Source of the DNA: Butyrivibrio hungatei NK4A153
GTDB lineage: Bacteria; Bacillota; Clostridia; Lachnospirales; Lachnospiraceae
Assembly: GCF_000424465.1 (NCBI RefSeq)
Contig: NZ_AUJY01000001.1
Span: 351,588 to 415,587, forward strand
Reading direction: 5' to 3'
Length of the DNA: 64,000 nt
The notes under the pieces are model-generated. The model was not told where the DNA came from. It did not search any database and saw only the letters and a program-made list of their open reading frames with translations. Each line of letters begins with the position of its first letter. The stretch's first letter is position 1. This document shows, piece by piece, positions 36,513-45,120 of this stretch. The position numbers and the translations under genes are program-made.

Positions 36513-36560
36513 TCGTGTTGTGCAGAGAGTTAGTTGTGTTAGTAATATATATGATACGGA

Positions 36561-36595
36561 GAGCCGTCGCTTTAAGTGGCGGTTCTTTTGTTTTT
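36561..36595 (+). terminator. Terminator after the pyrophosphatase gene
   Basis: A 10-bp stem pairs GAGCCGTCGC (36561-36570) with GTGGCGGTTC (36576-36585), with several G-U pairs and a TTTAA loop. TTTTGTTTTT follows. Confidence 0.75.
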
Positions 36596-36673
36596 GATAA
36601 AAAAGTTAGTGTTTGAGCAAGCTTTTGATACTTATCGATAATGATTTTTTATGACAAATAATGAATAAGCCTC

Positions 36674-36702
36674 TTGATTATAAATATTCTCTATGATATA
36701 GT
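36674..36702 (+). promoter_or_regulatory. Promoter of the tRNA-Leu gene
   Basis: TTGATT (36674-36679), a 17-bp spacer and TATAGT (36697-36702) lie 36 bp before the mature tRNA 5' end. The 78 bp upstream of it, from 36596, is AT-rich with nothing else recognisable. Confidence 0.6.
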
Positions 36703-36738
36703 AATAAAGCTGTACGTCAGTACAGGCACAGAAAGAAT

Positions 36739-36821
36739 GCCGGCATGTCGGAATGGCAGACGATGCAGACTCAAAATCTGTTGTGGGTAACCACGTGTGG
36801 GTTCAAGTCCCACTGCCGGCA
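36739..36821 (+). tRNA. tRNA-Leu (anticodon CAA)
   Basis: The acceptor stem GCCGGCA (36739-36745) pairs with TGCCGGC (36814-36820), with discriminator A. The anticodon loop CTCAAAA (36770-36776) gives anticodon CAA, decoding UUG. A long variable arm (TTGTGGGTAACCACG region) marks a class II tRNA, and the T arm contains GGTTCAAGTCC. The 3' CCA is not encoded; the genome reads ACTA there. The 83-nt length is normal for tRNA-Leu. Confidence 0.95.
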
Positions 36822-36831
36822 CTAAATTATT

Positions 36832-36886
36832 AAAACCGATAACCAACGCAGTTTGATTTAAAGTCGCGTGGTTGTCGGTTTTTATT
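36832..36886 (+). terminator. Terminator of tRNA-Leu
   Basis: AAAACCGATAACCAACGC (36832-36849) pairs with GCGTGGTTGTCGGTTTT (36866-36882), with one G-U pair and one bulged A. TTATTT follows. The A-rich 5' flank may also let it serve the convergent Nudix gene. Confidence 0.85.
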
Positions 36887-36909
36887 TGTGCAACATGGTT
36901 TCTTTAAGT

Positions 36910-37596
36910 TTATTTCATGACTTTATCTTTGAATAAGTAATACGCAAGCACGTGCAGGGCTTGCTTGAAATCACCGCCGTTGATTGCTGACAATAGCTCA
37001 GTTTCACTTAAAGTCACAACATTCAGAAACTCGGTTGCGTCAAGTTCCTGGGAAGCGGAGAGTGTGCAATCTGTGGCACAGTAGATGTGCACATTGCTGT
37101 TAGAAATTGTGGCATTTGCGGGAATTGTGAGAAGGTGTGTCCAGTTATCTGAGGTGTAGCCTGTCTCTTCGCGGAGTTCTCGCTTTGCGGCTTCAAAGGC
37201 TTCGTCTTCGGATGCGATAATATTTTCTTTGGTGATAGGCTCTTTATTATTATTATCTTGTTGAATGGGTGGCTTAGACATGCGGTTGTGTGACGCATTC
37301 GCCATATCCTCAATATTTGCAGCTTCCCCTTCCTTCGCATACTCAATCCCGCCGGCAGGAAACTCCGTAGTAATTTCATCGATTCCGTGTCTGTACTGGC
37401 GGACACAGATGTATTTTCCGTCTTTATCGGTTGCTACAACAAGAGAAAAGCTGTGCTTTGAGTAGTTATATACGGGTGAAATCGTCTGTCCGTCGGGGAG
37501 TTTGTATTCGTTTCTTCTAAAGTCAATCCATTGATCCTGGATGATATGTTCTTCATTTTTTAATTCCCAGTATAGTTTTTTCTCAAAATTGGTCAT
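36910..37596 (-). CDS. Nudix hydrolase (ADP-ribose pyrophosphatase-like) with an insertion inside the Nudix box
   Basis: Predicted to hydrolyse a nucleoside diphosphate derivative such as ADP-ribose. The fold is recognisable from YNYSKHSFSLVVATDKDGKY and VRQYRHGIDEITTEFPAGGI. The Nudix box begins GGIEYAKEGEAANIE (about 81-95) and resumes with FEAAKRELREETGY (about 133-146). Roughly 40 extra residues, rich in Asn, Gln, Lys and Met (for example QQDNNNKEPITKENI), separate the parts that should be contiguous (G-x5-E-x7-REUxEExGU). The frame stays open, so it is not a frameshift; activity is uncertain. The start is supported by AGAGGT 6 nt upstream. Confidence 0.8.
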   Translation of the reverse strand: MTNFEKKLYWELKNEEHIIQDQWIDFRRNEYKLPDGQTISPVYNYSKHSFSLVVATDKDGKYICVRQYRHGIDEITTEFPAGGIEYAKEGEAANIEDMANASHNRMSKPPIQQDNNNKEPITKENIIASEDEAFEAAKRELREETGYTSDNWTHLLTIPANATISNSNVHIYCATDCTLSASQELDATEFLNVVTLSETELLSAINGGDFKQALHVLAYYLFKDKVMK

Positions 37597-37710
37597 AAAT
37601 TACCTCTTTTTTTCTAAATTTTACGCAATGTATTTTATCACAAATCAGGTTTTTACTGATATAATATTTCGTAGGTATGGTTATTTCTATTTATGAGGCG
37701 GTGTAATAAT

Positions 37711-38799
37711 ATGAAACTACTAGCAGTTGATAAACTTGTGCCCGGACTGATTGTTTCGGAGAATATATATACGATTGACGACAGACTTGTTCTGGCGAAG
37801 GGAACCGTTCTTGATGAGAAGGATATACTCAGAATCAAGTCGCATTCCCTTTATAACATCTTTGTTGAAGACGACAAGCCGGTTGAACGTACGGAAAAAG
37901 AAGAAACAAATCCTGAGGACTTTTTATCATACTCAGAAAAACTCAAGAATTCTGAAGGGTTCATCAGATTTAAGCGCGACATAGAAGAGAAAGCCAAAAA
38001 ACTCGAAGAATCTTTTAAGATGATCGCTAATGACGGAGCGCCTCTTGACGTAGAGAAGCTTACAGAACCAGTTTTCCATCTCTTTGTTGAGGCTGGCGGC
38101 ACGGCAGGAGTGTTCGATATGCTCCATAATCTTAGAGATAACAGCGATGCGGTATTCATGCACAGCTTGAATGTCTCTCTTATAAGCAACACGCTTGCAA
38201 CATGGATGAGACTTCCTGAGGATGTGGTTCAGGTTGTAACAGCAGGCGGACTTCTTCATGACATAGGCAAGATGCTTATGCCTTCGGAACTTCTTAACAA
38301 GAAAGCGGCTCTTACAGAATATGAAGAGCGCGTTATGAGAGATCACGTAACCAAGGGATATGAGCTTGTTAAGAACGAGGATATCGATCAGAGGATAAAG
38401 AACTGCATTCTTATGCATCATGAGTTCAAGGATGGATCGGGATATCCGCTTCATCTTAGCGGAGACAAGATTGATGAGGTGGTTTCAATCGTCACAGTTT
38501 CCAATATATACGATGAGATGACATCACGCAGGACCTACAGAGCACCGATATGTCCGTTTACCGTGATATCACAGTTTGAAAAAGAAGGAATCAACAAATT
38601 CGATCCCAACGTAATCATGACATTCCTTGGCAATATCGCAAATACATTCATTGCCAACAGAGTTATGCTTAATACGGGCCAGACGGGCGAGATCATATTT
38701 GTCAACGCAGAGCACCTTTCGCGTCCTGTTGTAAAGTGCGGAGAGAACTATGTAGATCTTTCATCAAACAAGAGCCTGTCTATTGTTGCCGTTATTTAA
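37711..38799 (+). CDS. HD-GYP domain protein (c-di-GMP phosphodiesterase class)
   Basis: 362-residue cytoplasmic protein. The N-terminal DUF3391-like region (MKLLAVDKLVPGLIVSENIY, then a charged helical linker) leads into a complete HD-GYP domain: MHSLNVSLISNTL, LLHDIGKMLMP (about 180-190), and MHHEFKDGSGYPLHLSG (about 234-250), with TSRRTYR further on. All metal ligands are present, unlike the related protein at 22.6 kb, so c-di-GMP hydrolysis is plausible. The start at 37711 is chosen over 37693 because GAGGCGG lies about 8 nt before it. Confidence 0.9.
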   Translation: MKLLAVDKLVPGLIVSENIYTIDDRLVLAKGTVLDEKDILRIKSHSLYNIFVEDDKPVERTEKEETNPEDFLSYSEKLKNSEGFIRFKRDIEEKAKKLEESFKMIANDGAPLDVEKLTEPVFHLFVEAGGTAGVFDMLHNLRDNSDAVFMHSLNVSLISNTLATWMRLPEDVVQVVTAGGLLHDIGKMLMPSELLNKKAALTEYEERVMRDHVTKGYELVKNEDIDQRIKNCILMHHEFKDGSGYPLHLSGDKIDEVVSIVTVSNIYDEMTSRRTYRAPICPFTVISQFEKEGINKFDPNVIMTFLGNIANTFIANRVMLNTGQTGEIIFVNAEHLSRPVVKCGENYVDLSSNKSLSIVAVI

Positions 38800-38803
38800 A
38801 TCA

Positions 38804-38880
38804 TTGTAAATGAAATTTGTTTGTAGTATTCTTTATGTTGTAGAAATGGCTGTTGAGAGTACATTATGTTATACAACATA
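38804..38880 (+). promoter_or_regulatory. Promoter with overlapping inverted repeats upstream of the zf-HC2 gene
   Basis: TTGTAA (38804-38809), a 17-bp spacer and TATTCT (38827-38832) form a promoter. TATGTTGTA (38834-38842) and TACAACATA (38872-38880) are perfect 9-bp inverted arms. A third partial arm, TATGTT (38865-38870), could pair with the last one instead. The first arm sits on the expected transcript start, so this may be a repressor operator or alternative RNA hairpins. Confidence 0.5.
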
Positions 38881-38915
38881 TTGGAATTTTTGATATTTGT
38901 TATGCGGAGCCGAAC

Positions 38916-39239
38916 ATGAACTGTAAAGAAGCGGATAAACTTATTCCATTATTTTTAGACGATGATCTTGATAACCGTGAACTTTCCGAATTTCTCAGTC
39001 ATGTTGAGACTTGTCCCGGATGTAAGGAAGAACTGACCATTCAGTTTTTGGTTAAGGTCGGTATGAAGAGGCTTGAAGACGGTAATACCTTCAATCTTCG
39101 AAATGAACTTGATGCTCTTTTACTTGATGCAAATAAAAGACTGACAACCAGGAAATATCTGGTGCTATCAAGCTATCTTTTGCAGGCTGTGGTTCTTGCT
39201 CTCGGAGGAACAGCACTTTTTCTCGCACTGTTTTTATGA
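38916..39239 (+). CDS. Zinc-finger (zf-HC2) membrane protein, anti-sigma-factor-like
   Basis: 107-residue protein. The N-terminal zinc-binding anti-sigma fold has MNCKEADKLIPLFLDDDLD and HVETCPGCKEELTIQF (the H-x3-C-x2-C pattern, about 30-45). A helical linker and one C-terminal TM helix (about 80-106) follow. Such proteins usually hold an ECF sigma factor at the membrane, but no sigma gene is adjacent; the next gene is polA. The start at 38916 is chosen for the GGAG about 7 nt upstream and because the family begins at this Cys. It may act on a distant sigma factor. Confidence 0.75.
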   Translation: MNCKEADKLIPLFLDDDLDNRELSEFLSHVETCPGCKEELTIQFLVKVGMKRLEDGNTFNLRNELDALLLDANKRLTTRKYLVLSSYLLQAVVLALGGTALFLALFL

Positions 39240-39303
39240 AAAAAGATAGGAACGGGTTTACTATAAGATCACAAAATAAGCACTATGTTGGGGAAAAAAG
39301 TCA

Positions 39304-41502
39304 TTGAGTATTCACGTTATTGACGCTACAAATTTTATAAAGGATGCATTCTACGCCATGCCCGATTTTTCCGATGCTGAGGGAAATCGCATCAGTGGCG
39401 TTTACGGTGCAATATATAAGTTAAAGAGCATGCTTCCCGGAAGTGAAGACGCTCTTTTTGCTTTTTCTTTTGAAAAAGATAATGAATCTGAATATACACC
39501 TGCGGTTCTCTATCAGACAGACAGGTTTAAAGATATTCTATCAAATGCCGGAGTACCCGAACTTCTGGATGTATCAAAGGGAGCGGCCGGCTCGTCTGAA
39601 CTTATTGCATATCTTGAAAGCGAACTTGTAAAGCTGTCGCCCACAGGTAAGGTAATCAAGACTCCACAGTTTGAACTTAATATTATTAAGACTTCGGATC
39701 TTAACGAGGTTGAGGAGATTTTCAAGAATGCGCATGAGTACGGCGCTAAGAGCAAGGATAATTATATCGGATATTTCCTCATGAGAGAGGGAAATAAAGA
39801 TACATCTTCCAAGAAAAAAGATACAGTCGGTATCGCACTTTGCTTTGATGAAAAGAGTGCTGTATATATTCCTGTAGAGAACTTCATTTCAGAGTCTTAT
39901 ATCGGAAATAAGCTTGCAGAGCTGAGTAAAGACTGCGCGCTTGTGACATTTGACATTAAGGACGGATATGACATTTTCGAACCTTATGAGATAAGCGACA
40001 GGACATCAGGGTATGATGCGGAAGATACAAGCTATCTTACTTCACCGAAGTGCTTTGATACTCTGATAGGAGCTTATCTGTGTAATCCTATCAAGAACGA
40101 CTACGCAATCGAAGATATTTCCAAAGAATATTTAAAGATTCCTTTTGATAAAAGAAGTGACGTGTTCGGTAAGATGAGTGTTAAAGAAGCGGATGCGTAC
40201 AAAATTGCGGACTACGCATGCAAATCGGCTTATATATGCAAGGCTTCGGCTCCTCTTATAAGAGAAAAGCTTGCAAAAGCCGGCATGGAGAATCTCTTTT
40301 ACTATATTGAGATGCCTCTTTCATACATACTCTTTGCAATGGAAAAAGAAGGTATCATAGCAAGGAAAGATGAGCTCAAAGCATATTCGGACAAGCTTGC
40401 GGTCAGGATTGCAGAGCTTGAAAAGGCAATATATGAGGCTGCGGGATGCGAGTTTAATATAAACAGTCCCAAGCAGCTTGGAGAAGTTCTTTTTGAAAAA
40501 CTCGGACTTCCTGCTGAGAAGAAGACAAAGTCCGGATATTCAACAGCGGCTGACGTACTTGAGAAGCTGGCTCCCGATAATAAGATCGTTGCGGACATTC
40601 TCGAATACAGAGGGCTTGCGAAATTAAAGTCAACATACGCTGACGGGCTTGCGGCTTATATCGACAGCGACGGAAGGATACATACAAGCTTTAATCAGAC
40701 AATTACAGCGACGGGAAGAATCAGTTCTACAGAACCGAACCTTCAGAACATCCCCATGAGGACTGAAGAGGGAAGGCTTATCCGTAAGGTCTTTGTTCCG
40801 AAAGACGGATATGTTTTCGCAGATGCGGATTATTCCCAGATCGAGCTTAGGATACTCGCTCACATGTCGGAAGATAAGGGGCTTATCGAGGCATACCACG
40901 AGGGCGAAGATATTCACAGGATTACGGCATCAAAGGTCTTCCATGTACCGTTTGAGGATGTAACACCGCTTCAGAGGCGAAACGCCAAGGCTGTTAACTT
41001 CGGTATCGTATACGGAATCAGCTCTTTTGGTTTGTCCCAGGACTTGTCCATTTCAAGAAGCGAAGCAAAAGAGTATATGGACAAATATTTTGAGACTTAT
41101 CCCGGTGTGAAGGAATATCAGGACAAAGTGATCGCAAGTGCCAAGGAAACAGGCGTGAGCGACACACTCTTTGGAAGAAAGCGCCCTATCCCCGAGCTCA
41201 AAGCATCTAACTTTAACTTAAGACAGTTTGGTGAGAGAGTTGCGATGAATGCTCCTATTCAGGGAACCGCTGCGGATATTATGAAGATAGCCATGATAAA
41301 TGTCTTTTTCAGGATAAAAAGAGAGAAGCTTAAATCAAGGCTGATACTTCAGATTCACGATGAACTTGTGATCGAGACGGCACCTGATGAGAAAGATACA
41401 GTAACAAATATACTTACACAAGAGATGGAGAGTGCGGCAGATCTTTCGGTTCCAATGGAAGTTGACTGCCATATCGGAAACGACTGGTATGAATCAAAGT
41501 AA
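39304..41502 (+). CDS. polA: DNA polymerase I lacking a functional 5'-3' exonuclease domain
   Basis: Family A DNA polymerase for repair and Okazaki-fragment filling. In 732 residues the C-terminal polymerase is intact, with motif A DADYSQIELRIL (about 505-516), motif B RRNAKAVNFGIVYGI (about 557-571) and motif C LQIHDELVIE (about 681-690). A degenerate 3'-5' exonuclease-like domain spans about 130-310. The N-terminal 40 residues (IHVIDATNFIKDAFYAMPDF, SGVYGAIYKL) align with the start of the 5' nuclease domain, but the roughly 250 residues that should follow are reduced to about 80 without the acidic metal-binding motifs. Translation starts at TTG, about 10 nt after GGGG. Confidence 0.93.
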   Translation: MSIHVIDATNFIKDAFYAMPDFSDAEGNRISGVYGAIYKLKSMLPGSEDALFAFSFEKDNESEYTPAVLYQTDRFKDILSNAGVPELLDVSKGAAGSSELIAYLESELVKLSPTGKVIKTPQFELNIIKTSDLNEVEEIFKNAHEYGAKSKDNYIGYFLMREGNKDTSSKKKDTVGIALCFDEKSAVYIPVENFISESYIGNKLAELSKDCALVTFDIKDGYDIFEPYEISDRTSGYDAEDTSYLTSPKCFDTLIGAYLCNPIKNDYAIEDISKEYLKIPFDKRSDVFGKMSVKEADAYKIADYACKSAYICKASAPLIREKLAKAGMENLFYYIEMPLSYILFAMEKEGIIARKDELKAYSDKLAVRIAELEKAIYEAAGCEFNINSPKQLGEVLFEKLGLPAEKKTKSGYSTAADVLEKLAPDNKIVADILEYRGLAKLKSTYADGLAAYIDSDGRIHTSFNQTITATGRISSTEPNLQNIPMRTEEGRLIRKVFVPKDGYVFADADYSQIELRILAHMSEDKGLIEAYHEGEDIHRITASKVFHVPFEDVTPLQRRNAKAVNFGIVYGISSFGLSQDLSISRSEAKEYMDKYFETYPGVKEYQDKVIASAKETGVSDTLFGRKRPIPELKASNFNLRQFGERVAMNAPIQGTAADIMKIAMINVFFRIKREKLKSRLILQIHDELVIETAPDEKDTVTNILTQEMESAADLSVPMEVDCHIGNDWYESK

Positions 41503-42130
41503 GATGCAGAATAAACTACAAAAAGGAAAAACAAATATTATAGGTGTTACGGGCGGCGTTGGAGCCGGCAAGAGCACCGTACTTAAATACATAAATGATA
41601 ACTATAACTGCAAGGTTGTCTATTCGGATGACGTTGCAAATGAGATCAAGAAGAAGGGGTATCCCGCATATGACGAGCTTGTGAGAGTTCTCGGGCAGGA
41701 AATTCTTGGCGATGACGGCGAGATTGATAAGGCCAAAATGGCAAATGCGATCTTTAAAGATGCAAAAAAACTTGAAAAAGTGAATAAAATTTTGCATCCT
41801 GCAGTAAATACATTTATTATTAATATAATAGATGAAGAGAAACTCAGAAACAGAATCGATTTTGTTTTTGTTGAAGCGGCTCTTTTGATCGAAAACGGAT
41901 ATAAAAATATTGTCGATGAGCTTTGGTATATCTATGCCGATGAAGATACCAGAAGAGACAGGCTCAAAGACACAAGAAGCTATTCAGACGAAAAGATTGA
42001 CGGAATATTTGCTCAGCAGCTTGATGATGAGACATACAGACTAAATGCGGATTTTGTGATTGATAATAGCAGAGATTTAGAAGCAGCATCGGAACAAATT
42101 AACAAGAAACTTGGAGAGTGGAGAGAATGA
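41489..42130 (+). CDS. coaE: Dephospho-CoA kinase
   Basis: Phosphorylates the 3'-OH of dephospho-CoA, the last step of CoA synthesis. In 213 residues the P-loop GVTGGVGAGKSTVLKYI lies at about 19-35, VVYSDDVANEIKKKGYPAYD carries the substrate Asp, and LHPAVNTF and FVEAALLIENGY carry the lid and base residues. R-rich DEDTRRDRLKDTR follows. The start at 41489 (inside the polA end, GGAA 9 nt upstream) is preferred, but the ATG at 41504 just after the polA stop is possible. The 3' end overlaps the next gene by 4 bp (ATGA). Confidence 0.92.
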   Translation: MNQSKMQNKLQKGKTNIIGVTGGVGAGKSTVLKYINDNYNCKVVYSDDVANEIKKKGYPAYDELVRVLGQEILGDDGEIDKAKMANAIFKDAKKLEKVNKILHPAVNTFIINIIDEEKLRNRIDFVFVEAALLIENGYKNIVDELWYIYADEDTRRDRLKDTRSYSDEKIDGIFAQQLDDETYRLNADFVIDNSRDLEAASEQINKKLGEWRE

Positions 42131-44295
42131 TGGCAAGTTTGGAACAGACAGATCAGAAAGTAGTATTTGGTCTTGATATCGGAACAAGAAGCGTGGTGGG
42201 AACTGTCGGATACATGAATGACGGACAGTTTAATGTTATTGCGCAGGCGGTTGAGAAACACCAAACAAGAGCTATGCTTGACGGACAGATTCACGACATC
42301 GGTAAGGTTGGCGCTACTATAAGAGTTGTCAAAGAAAAGCTTGAGCAGCAGACCGACATACATCTTACTGATGTTTGCATAGCGGCTGCCGGACGAGTTC
42401 TTCGTACTGTCAGAACTACATATGAGTATGAGTATCCGGAATCACATGATATTACGGATGAAGATATATATAACCTTGATTCTGCTGCGGTTCAGCAGGC
42501 TTATTCGGAATTCCTTCAGAAGAACACATCAGATCTTAAGTTCTATCTGGTTGGATATTCCGTAATGCATTATTATCTTGATGGATATCAGATCGCTAAT
42601 CTTGAAGGTCATAATGCTGGTAAGGTAAGCGTTGAGCTTATCGCTACATTCCTTCCGGATGATTGCGTAGACGGACTTTACAAAGCGTGCGAGAGAGCGG
42701 GGCTTAGTGTTGCAAACCTGACTCTGGAGCCTATTGCAGCTATGATGGTTGCGATTCCCGACAGATTCAGAATGCTCAATCTTGCACTTGTTGACGTTGG
42801 TGCGGGTACATCCGATATCTGTGTAACCAACGACGGTTCTATCACGGCTTACGGTATGCTTCCTATAGCCGGTGATGATATTACAGAGATTATAGCTCAG
42901 CACTGCCTTGTTGACTTTAATCAGGCCGACGAGATCAAGATCGCGGCAAGTCACAACGACAGAGTTGATTTCATTGATATCATGGGTCTTCGTAAGACCA
43001 TAACAGCCAAGGACATTGCCAAGATCATAAGACCTCAGGTTGATATGATGGCAAAAAAGGCAGCAGAAGAGATCAAAAGACTTAACGGTGATAAGCCCGT
43101 AAGCGCTGTATTCGTAGTAGGTGGCGGTGGATGCGTGCCCGGATATACCAAGGCTATTGCCAGAGAAATGGATATTCCCGAAGAGCGTGTTGCCCTTCGT
43201 GGTGAGGAGGTAATGAAGAGCATTACTTTCCTTAATAATGACGGTATCGAGAGAGATTCACTCCTTGTAACACCGCTTGGTATCTGTATCAGCTACTATG
43301 AAGAAGCAAACAATATTATCTTTGTTTCATTCAACGGCGAACAGACAAGAATCTACGATAACGGCAAACTTCAGATCATTGATGCGGCTATGCAGGCTTC
43401 ATTCCAGAATGAAGATCTTTTCCCCAAGAGAGGACAGGAACTTAGATATCTCGTTAACGGAAAAGAGAGAGTTGCAAGAGGTGAGCCCGGCGAGGCAGCA
43501 GTTATCAGCCTTAACGGAAAGAGTGCGGACATTCACTCCAAGATTCGTGCAAACGATATCATAGAGGTTACACCTTCAACCGCGGGTGAACCAGGAAAAG
43601 CTGTTATTGAGAACATTCCTGAATTTAAGACTAAATTCATGGTGAATGTAAATGGCGTAAATGTTGAGGCATCAAGATTCGCAACTGTAAACGGAGAGCC
43701 TCAGACTGCCCTTTACAGCATTAAGAACGGCGATGACATTCAGATACTTGATTACAATACCGTTGAGCAGGTTGCGGCTCTAATGGATATTGAAATTACT
43801 GAAGATACGTATATAATCGTAAATAATGAACACGGCGATAAGACTACTCCTGTCTATGAGAATTTCAAAGTGGAGTTCAAGGACAGAGAAGAAGCTATCA
43901 TGGAATATTACAGAGATTTCCCTGATGCAGATGAAGTTGCTGTAAGCCAGGCCAATGAAGAAGCCTACGAAAGCGATGATTATGATATCAGGAAGTTCGA
44001 AGGCAGAAGCGATGAGATGGGATATGAGGATCTTCCCGATGATGACGGAGAGTACCACAGAAGCGAAGAGTCTGTAAAAAATATTCTTGCAAGAGACCTT
44101 CATATTATGGTGAACAACGATGCCGTTACACTTCACGGTAAGCCTGAGTACGTGTTTGTTGACATATTTGATTCCATTGATTTCGACCTTACCAAGCCAA
44201 ACGGTAGGGCAATCGTTACGACCTTAAACGGAAAGACTCCCGATTACTTGCAGTCTATCCATGAAGGCGACAAGATAGAAGTATATTGGAAGTAA
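42127..44295 (+). CDS. FtsA/PilM-like actin-family ATPase with C-terminal repeat domains
   Basis: 722-residue protein. The first roughly 390 residues are an ASKHA fold of FtsA type: phosphate 1 FGLDIGTRSVVGTVG (about 13-27), phosphate 2 VDVGAGTSDICVT (about 221-233) and adenosine VVGGGGCVPGYTKAI (about 329-343), with an SHS2/1C-like insert at about 85-160. The C-terminal 300 residues contain at least three units with the pattern xLNGKxxxxxxIxxGDxIEV (about 456-480, 521-540, 697-721), resembling beta-grasp/SLBB-type folds. It lacks the usual FtsA membrane-targeting helix. It may be a membrane-complex or cell-division scaffold. The start could also be 42130. Confidence 0.75.
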   Translation: MMASLEQTDQKVVFGLDIGTRSVVGTVGYMNDGQFNVIAQAVEKHQTRAMLDGQIHDIGKVGATIRVVKEKLEQQTDIHLTDVCIAAAGRVLRTVRTTYEYEYPESHDITDEDIYNLDSAAVQQAYSEFLQKNTSDLKFYLVGYSVMHYYLDGYQIANLEGHNAGKVSVELIATFLPDDCVDGLYKACERAGLSVANLTLEPIAAMMVAIPDRFRMLNLALVDVGAGTSDICVTNDGSITAYGMLPIAGDDITEIIAQHCLVDFNQADEIKIAASHNDRVDFIDIMGLRKTITAKDIAKIIRPQVDMMAKKAAEEIKRLNGDKPVSAVFVVGGGGCVPGYTKAIAREMDIPEERVALRGEEVMKSITFLNNDGIERDSLLVTPLGICISYYEEANNIIFVSFNGEQTRIYDNGKLQIIDAAMQASFQNEDLFPKRGQELRYLVNGKERVARGEPGEAAVISLNGKSADIHSKIRANDIIEVTPSTAGEPGKAVIENIPEFKTKFMVNVNGVNVEASRFATVNGEPQTALYSIKNGDDIQILDYNTVEQVAALMDIEITEDTYIIVNNEHGDKTTPVYENFKVEFKDREEAIMEYYRDFPDADEVAVSQANEEAYESDDYDIRKFEGRSDEMGYEDLPDDDGEYHRSEESVKNILARDLHIMVNNDAVTLHGKPEYVFVDIFDSIDFDLTKPNGRAIVTTLNGKTPDYLQSIHEGDKIEVYWK

Positions 44296-44307
44296 GGGGA
44301 CTATTTG

Positions 44308-45105
44308 ATGCGTTTTACCAGTATTGCCAGTGGAAGCAGTGGTAACTGTACCTATGTCGGATCTGACAACACTCACATCCTGATCGATGCAGGAATCAGT
44401 ATGAAGAGAATAGGGGAAGGACTTAATAAGCTTGATCTGTGCTTTGACGACCTCGATGCGATTTTTGTGACACATGAACATGTTGATCATATAGCTGCTC
44501 TTCATACGATACTTAAGAAGCATAACATACCGGTTTACGCCACTGAAGGCACAATACAGGGAATAAGAAACAGTGATAAAAAGAATGAGATGACAGGTTC
44601 CGTATTCTGTCCGGTTCAAGCGGATAAGAGTCTGTGTGTCGGAGATATGATAATCAATCCCATGACAATTTCACACGATGCTCTTGATCCCTGCGGATAC
44701 AGAATTTACTGCGGGGATAAAAAGATAGGAGTTGCGACCGATCTTGGCTGCTATACGGATTACACCGTTGAAAGCCTCTCCGGTTGTGATGCGCTCCTTA
44801 TTGAAGCCAATCATGATGAGAGGATGCTTCAGGCGGGGCGTTATCCTTACATGCTCAAAAAAAGAATTTTGGGCGATAAGGGGCATCTTTCAAATGCAAA
44901 GAGTGCAGAACTTCTTTGTAAGATCTTGAACGATAAGATAAAAGGTGTGTTCCTTGGGCACCTTTCCAAGGATAATAATCATCCGGATCTTGCCTATAAG
45001 ACGGTCAGCGTCGAGATAGATATGGGAGACAATCCGTATTCAAGCGGAGATTTCCCTTTAATGGTTGCAAACAGAGCAGAGCTTTCGCCTGTTATCGAAT
45101 TTTAA
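44308..45105 (+). CDS. Metallo-beta-lactamase fold hydrolase (WalJ/YycJ family)
   Basis: 265-residue cytoplasmic hydrolase. The N-terminal MRFTSIASGSSGNCTYVGSD matches YycJ/WalJ, and the metal motif THEHVDHIAALHTILK (about 54-69) is complete. It continues with ISHDALDPCGYRI, DLGCYTD, LIEANHDERML (about 165-175), and the final LGHLSKDNNHPDLA. YycJ proteins are implicated in DNA and cell-wall coordination in Firmicutes (family knowledge), where the gene usually lies with walRK; no walRK is present here. The start ATG at 44308 follows AAGGGGA by 8 nt and lies 12 bp after the FtsA-like gene. Confidence 0.88.
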   Translation: MRFTSIASGSSGNCTYVGSDNTHILIDAGISMKRIGEGLNKLDLCFDDLDAIFVTHEHVDHIAALHTILKKHNIPVYATEGTIQGIRNSDKKNEMTGSVFCPVQADKSLCVGDMIINPMTISHDALDPCGYRIYCGDKKIGVATDLGCYTDYTVESLSGCDALLIEANHDERMLQAGRYPYMLKKRILGDKGHLSNAKSAELLCKILNDKIKGVFLGHLSKDNNHPDLAYKTVSVEIDMGDNPYSSGDFPLMVANRAELSPVIEF

Positions 45106-45120
45106 ATAAGTGGAGGAAAT

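Noticed and set aside
42118-42126. GTG at 42118 as the start of the FtsA-like gene
   Set aside because: The in-frame ATG codons at 42127 and 42130 follow GTGGAGAG directly. The extra MER tripeptide has no support.
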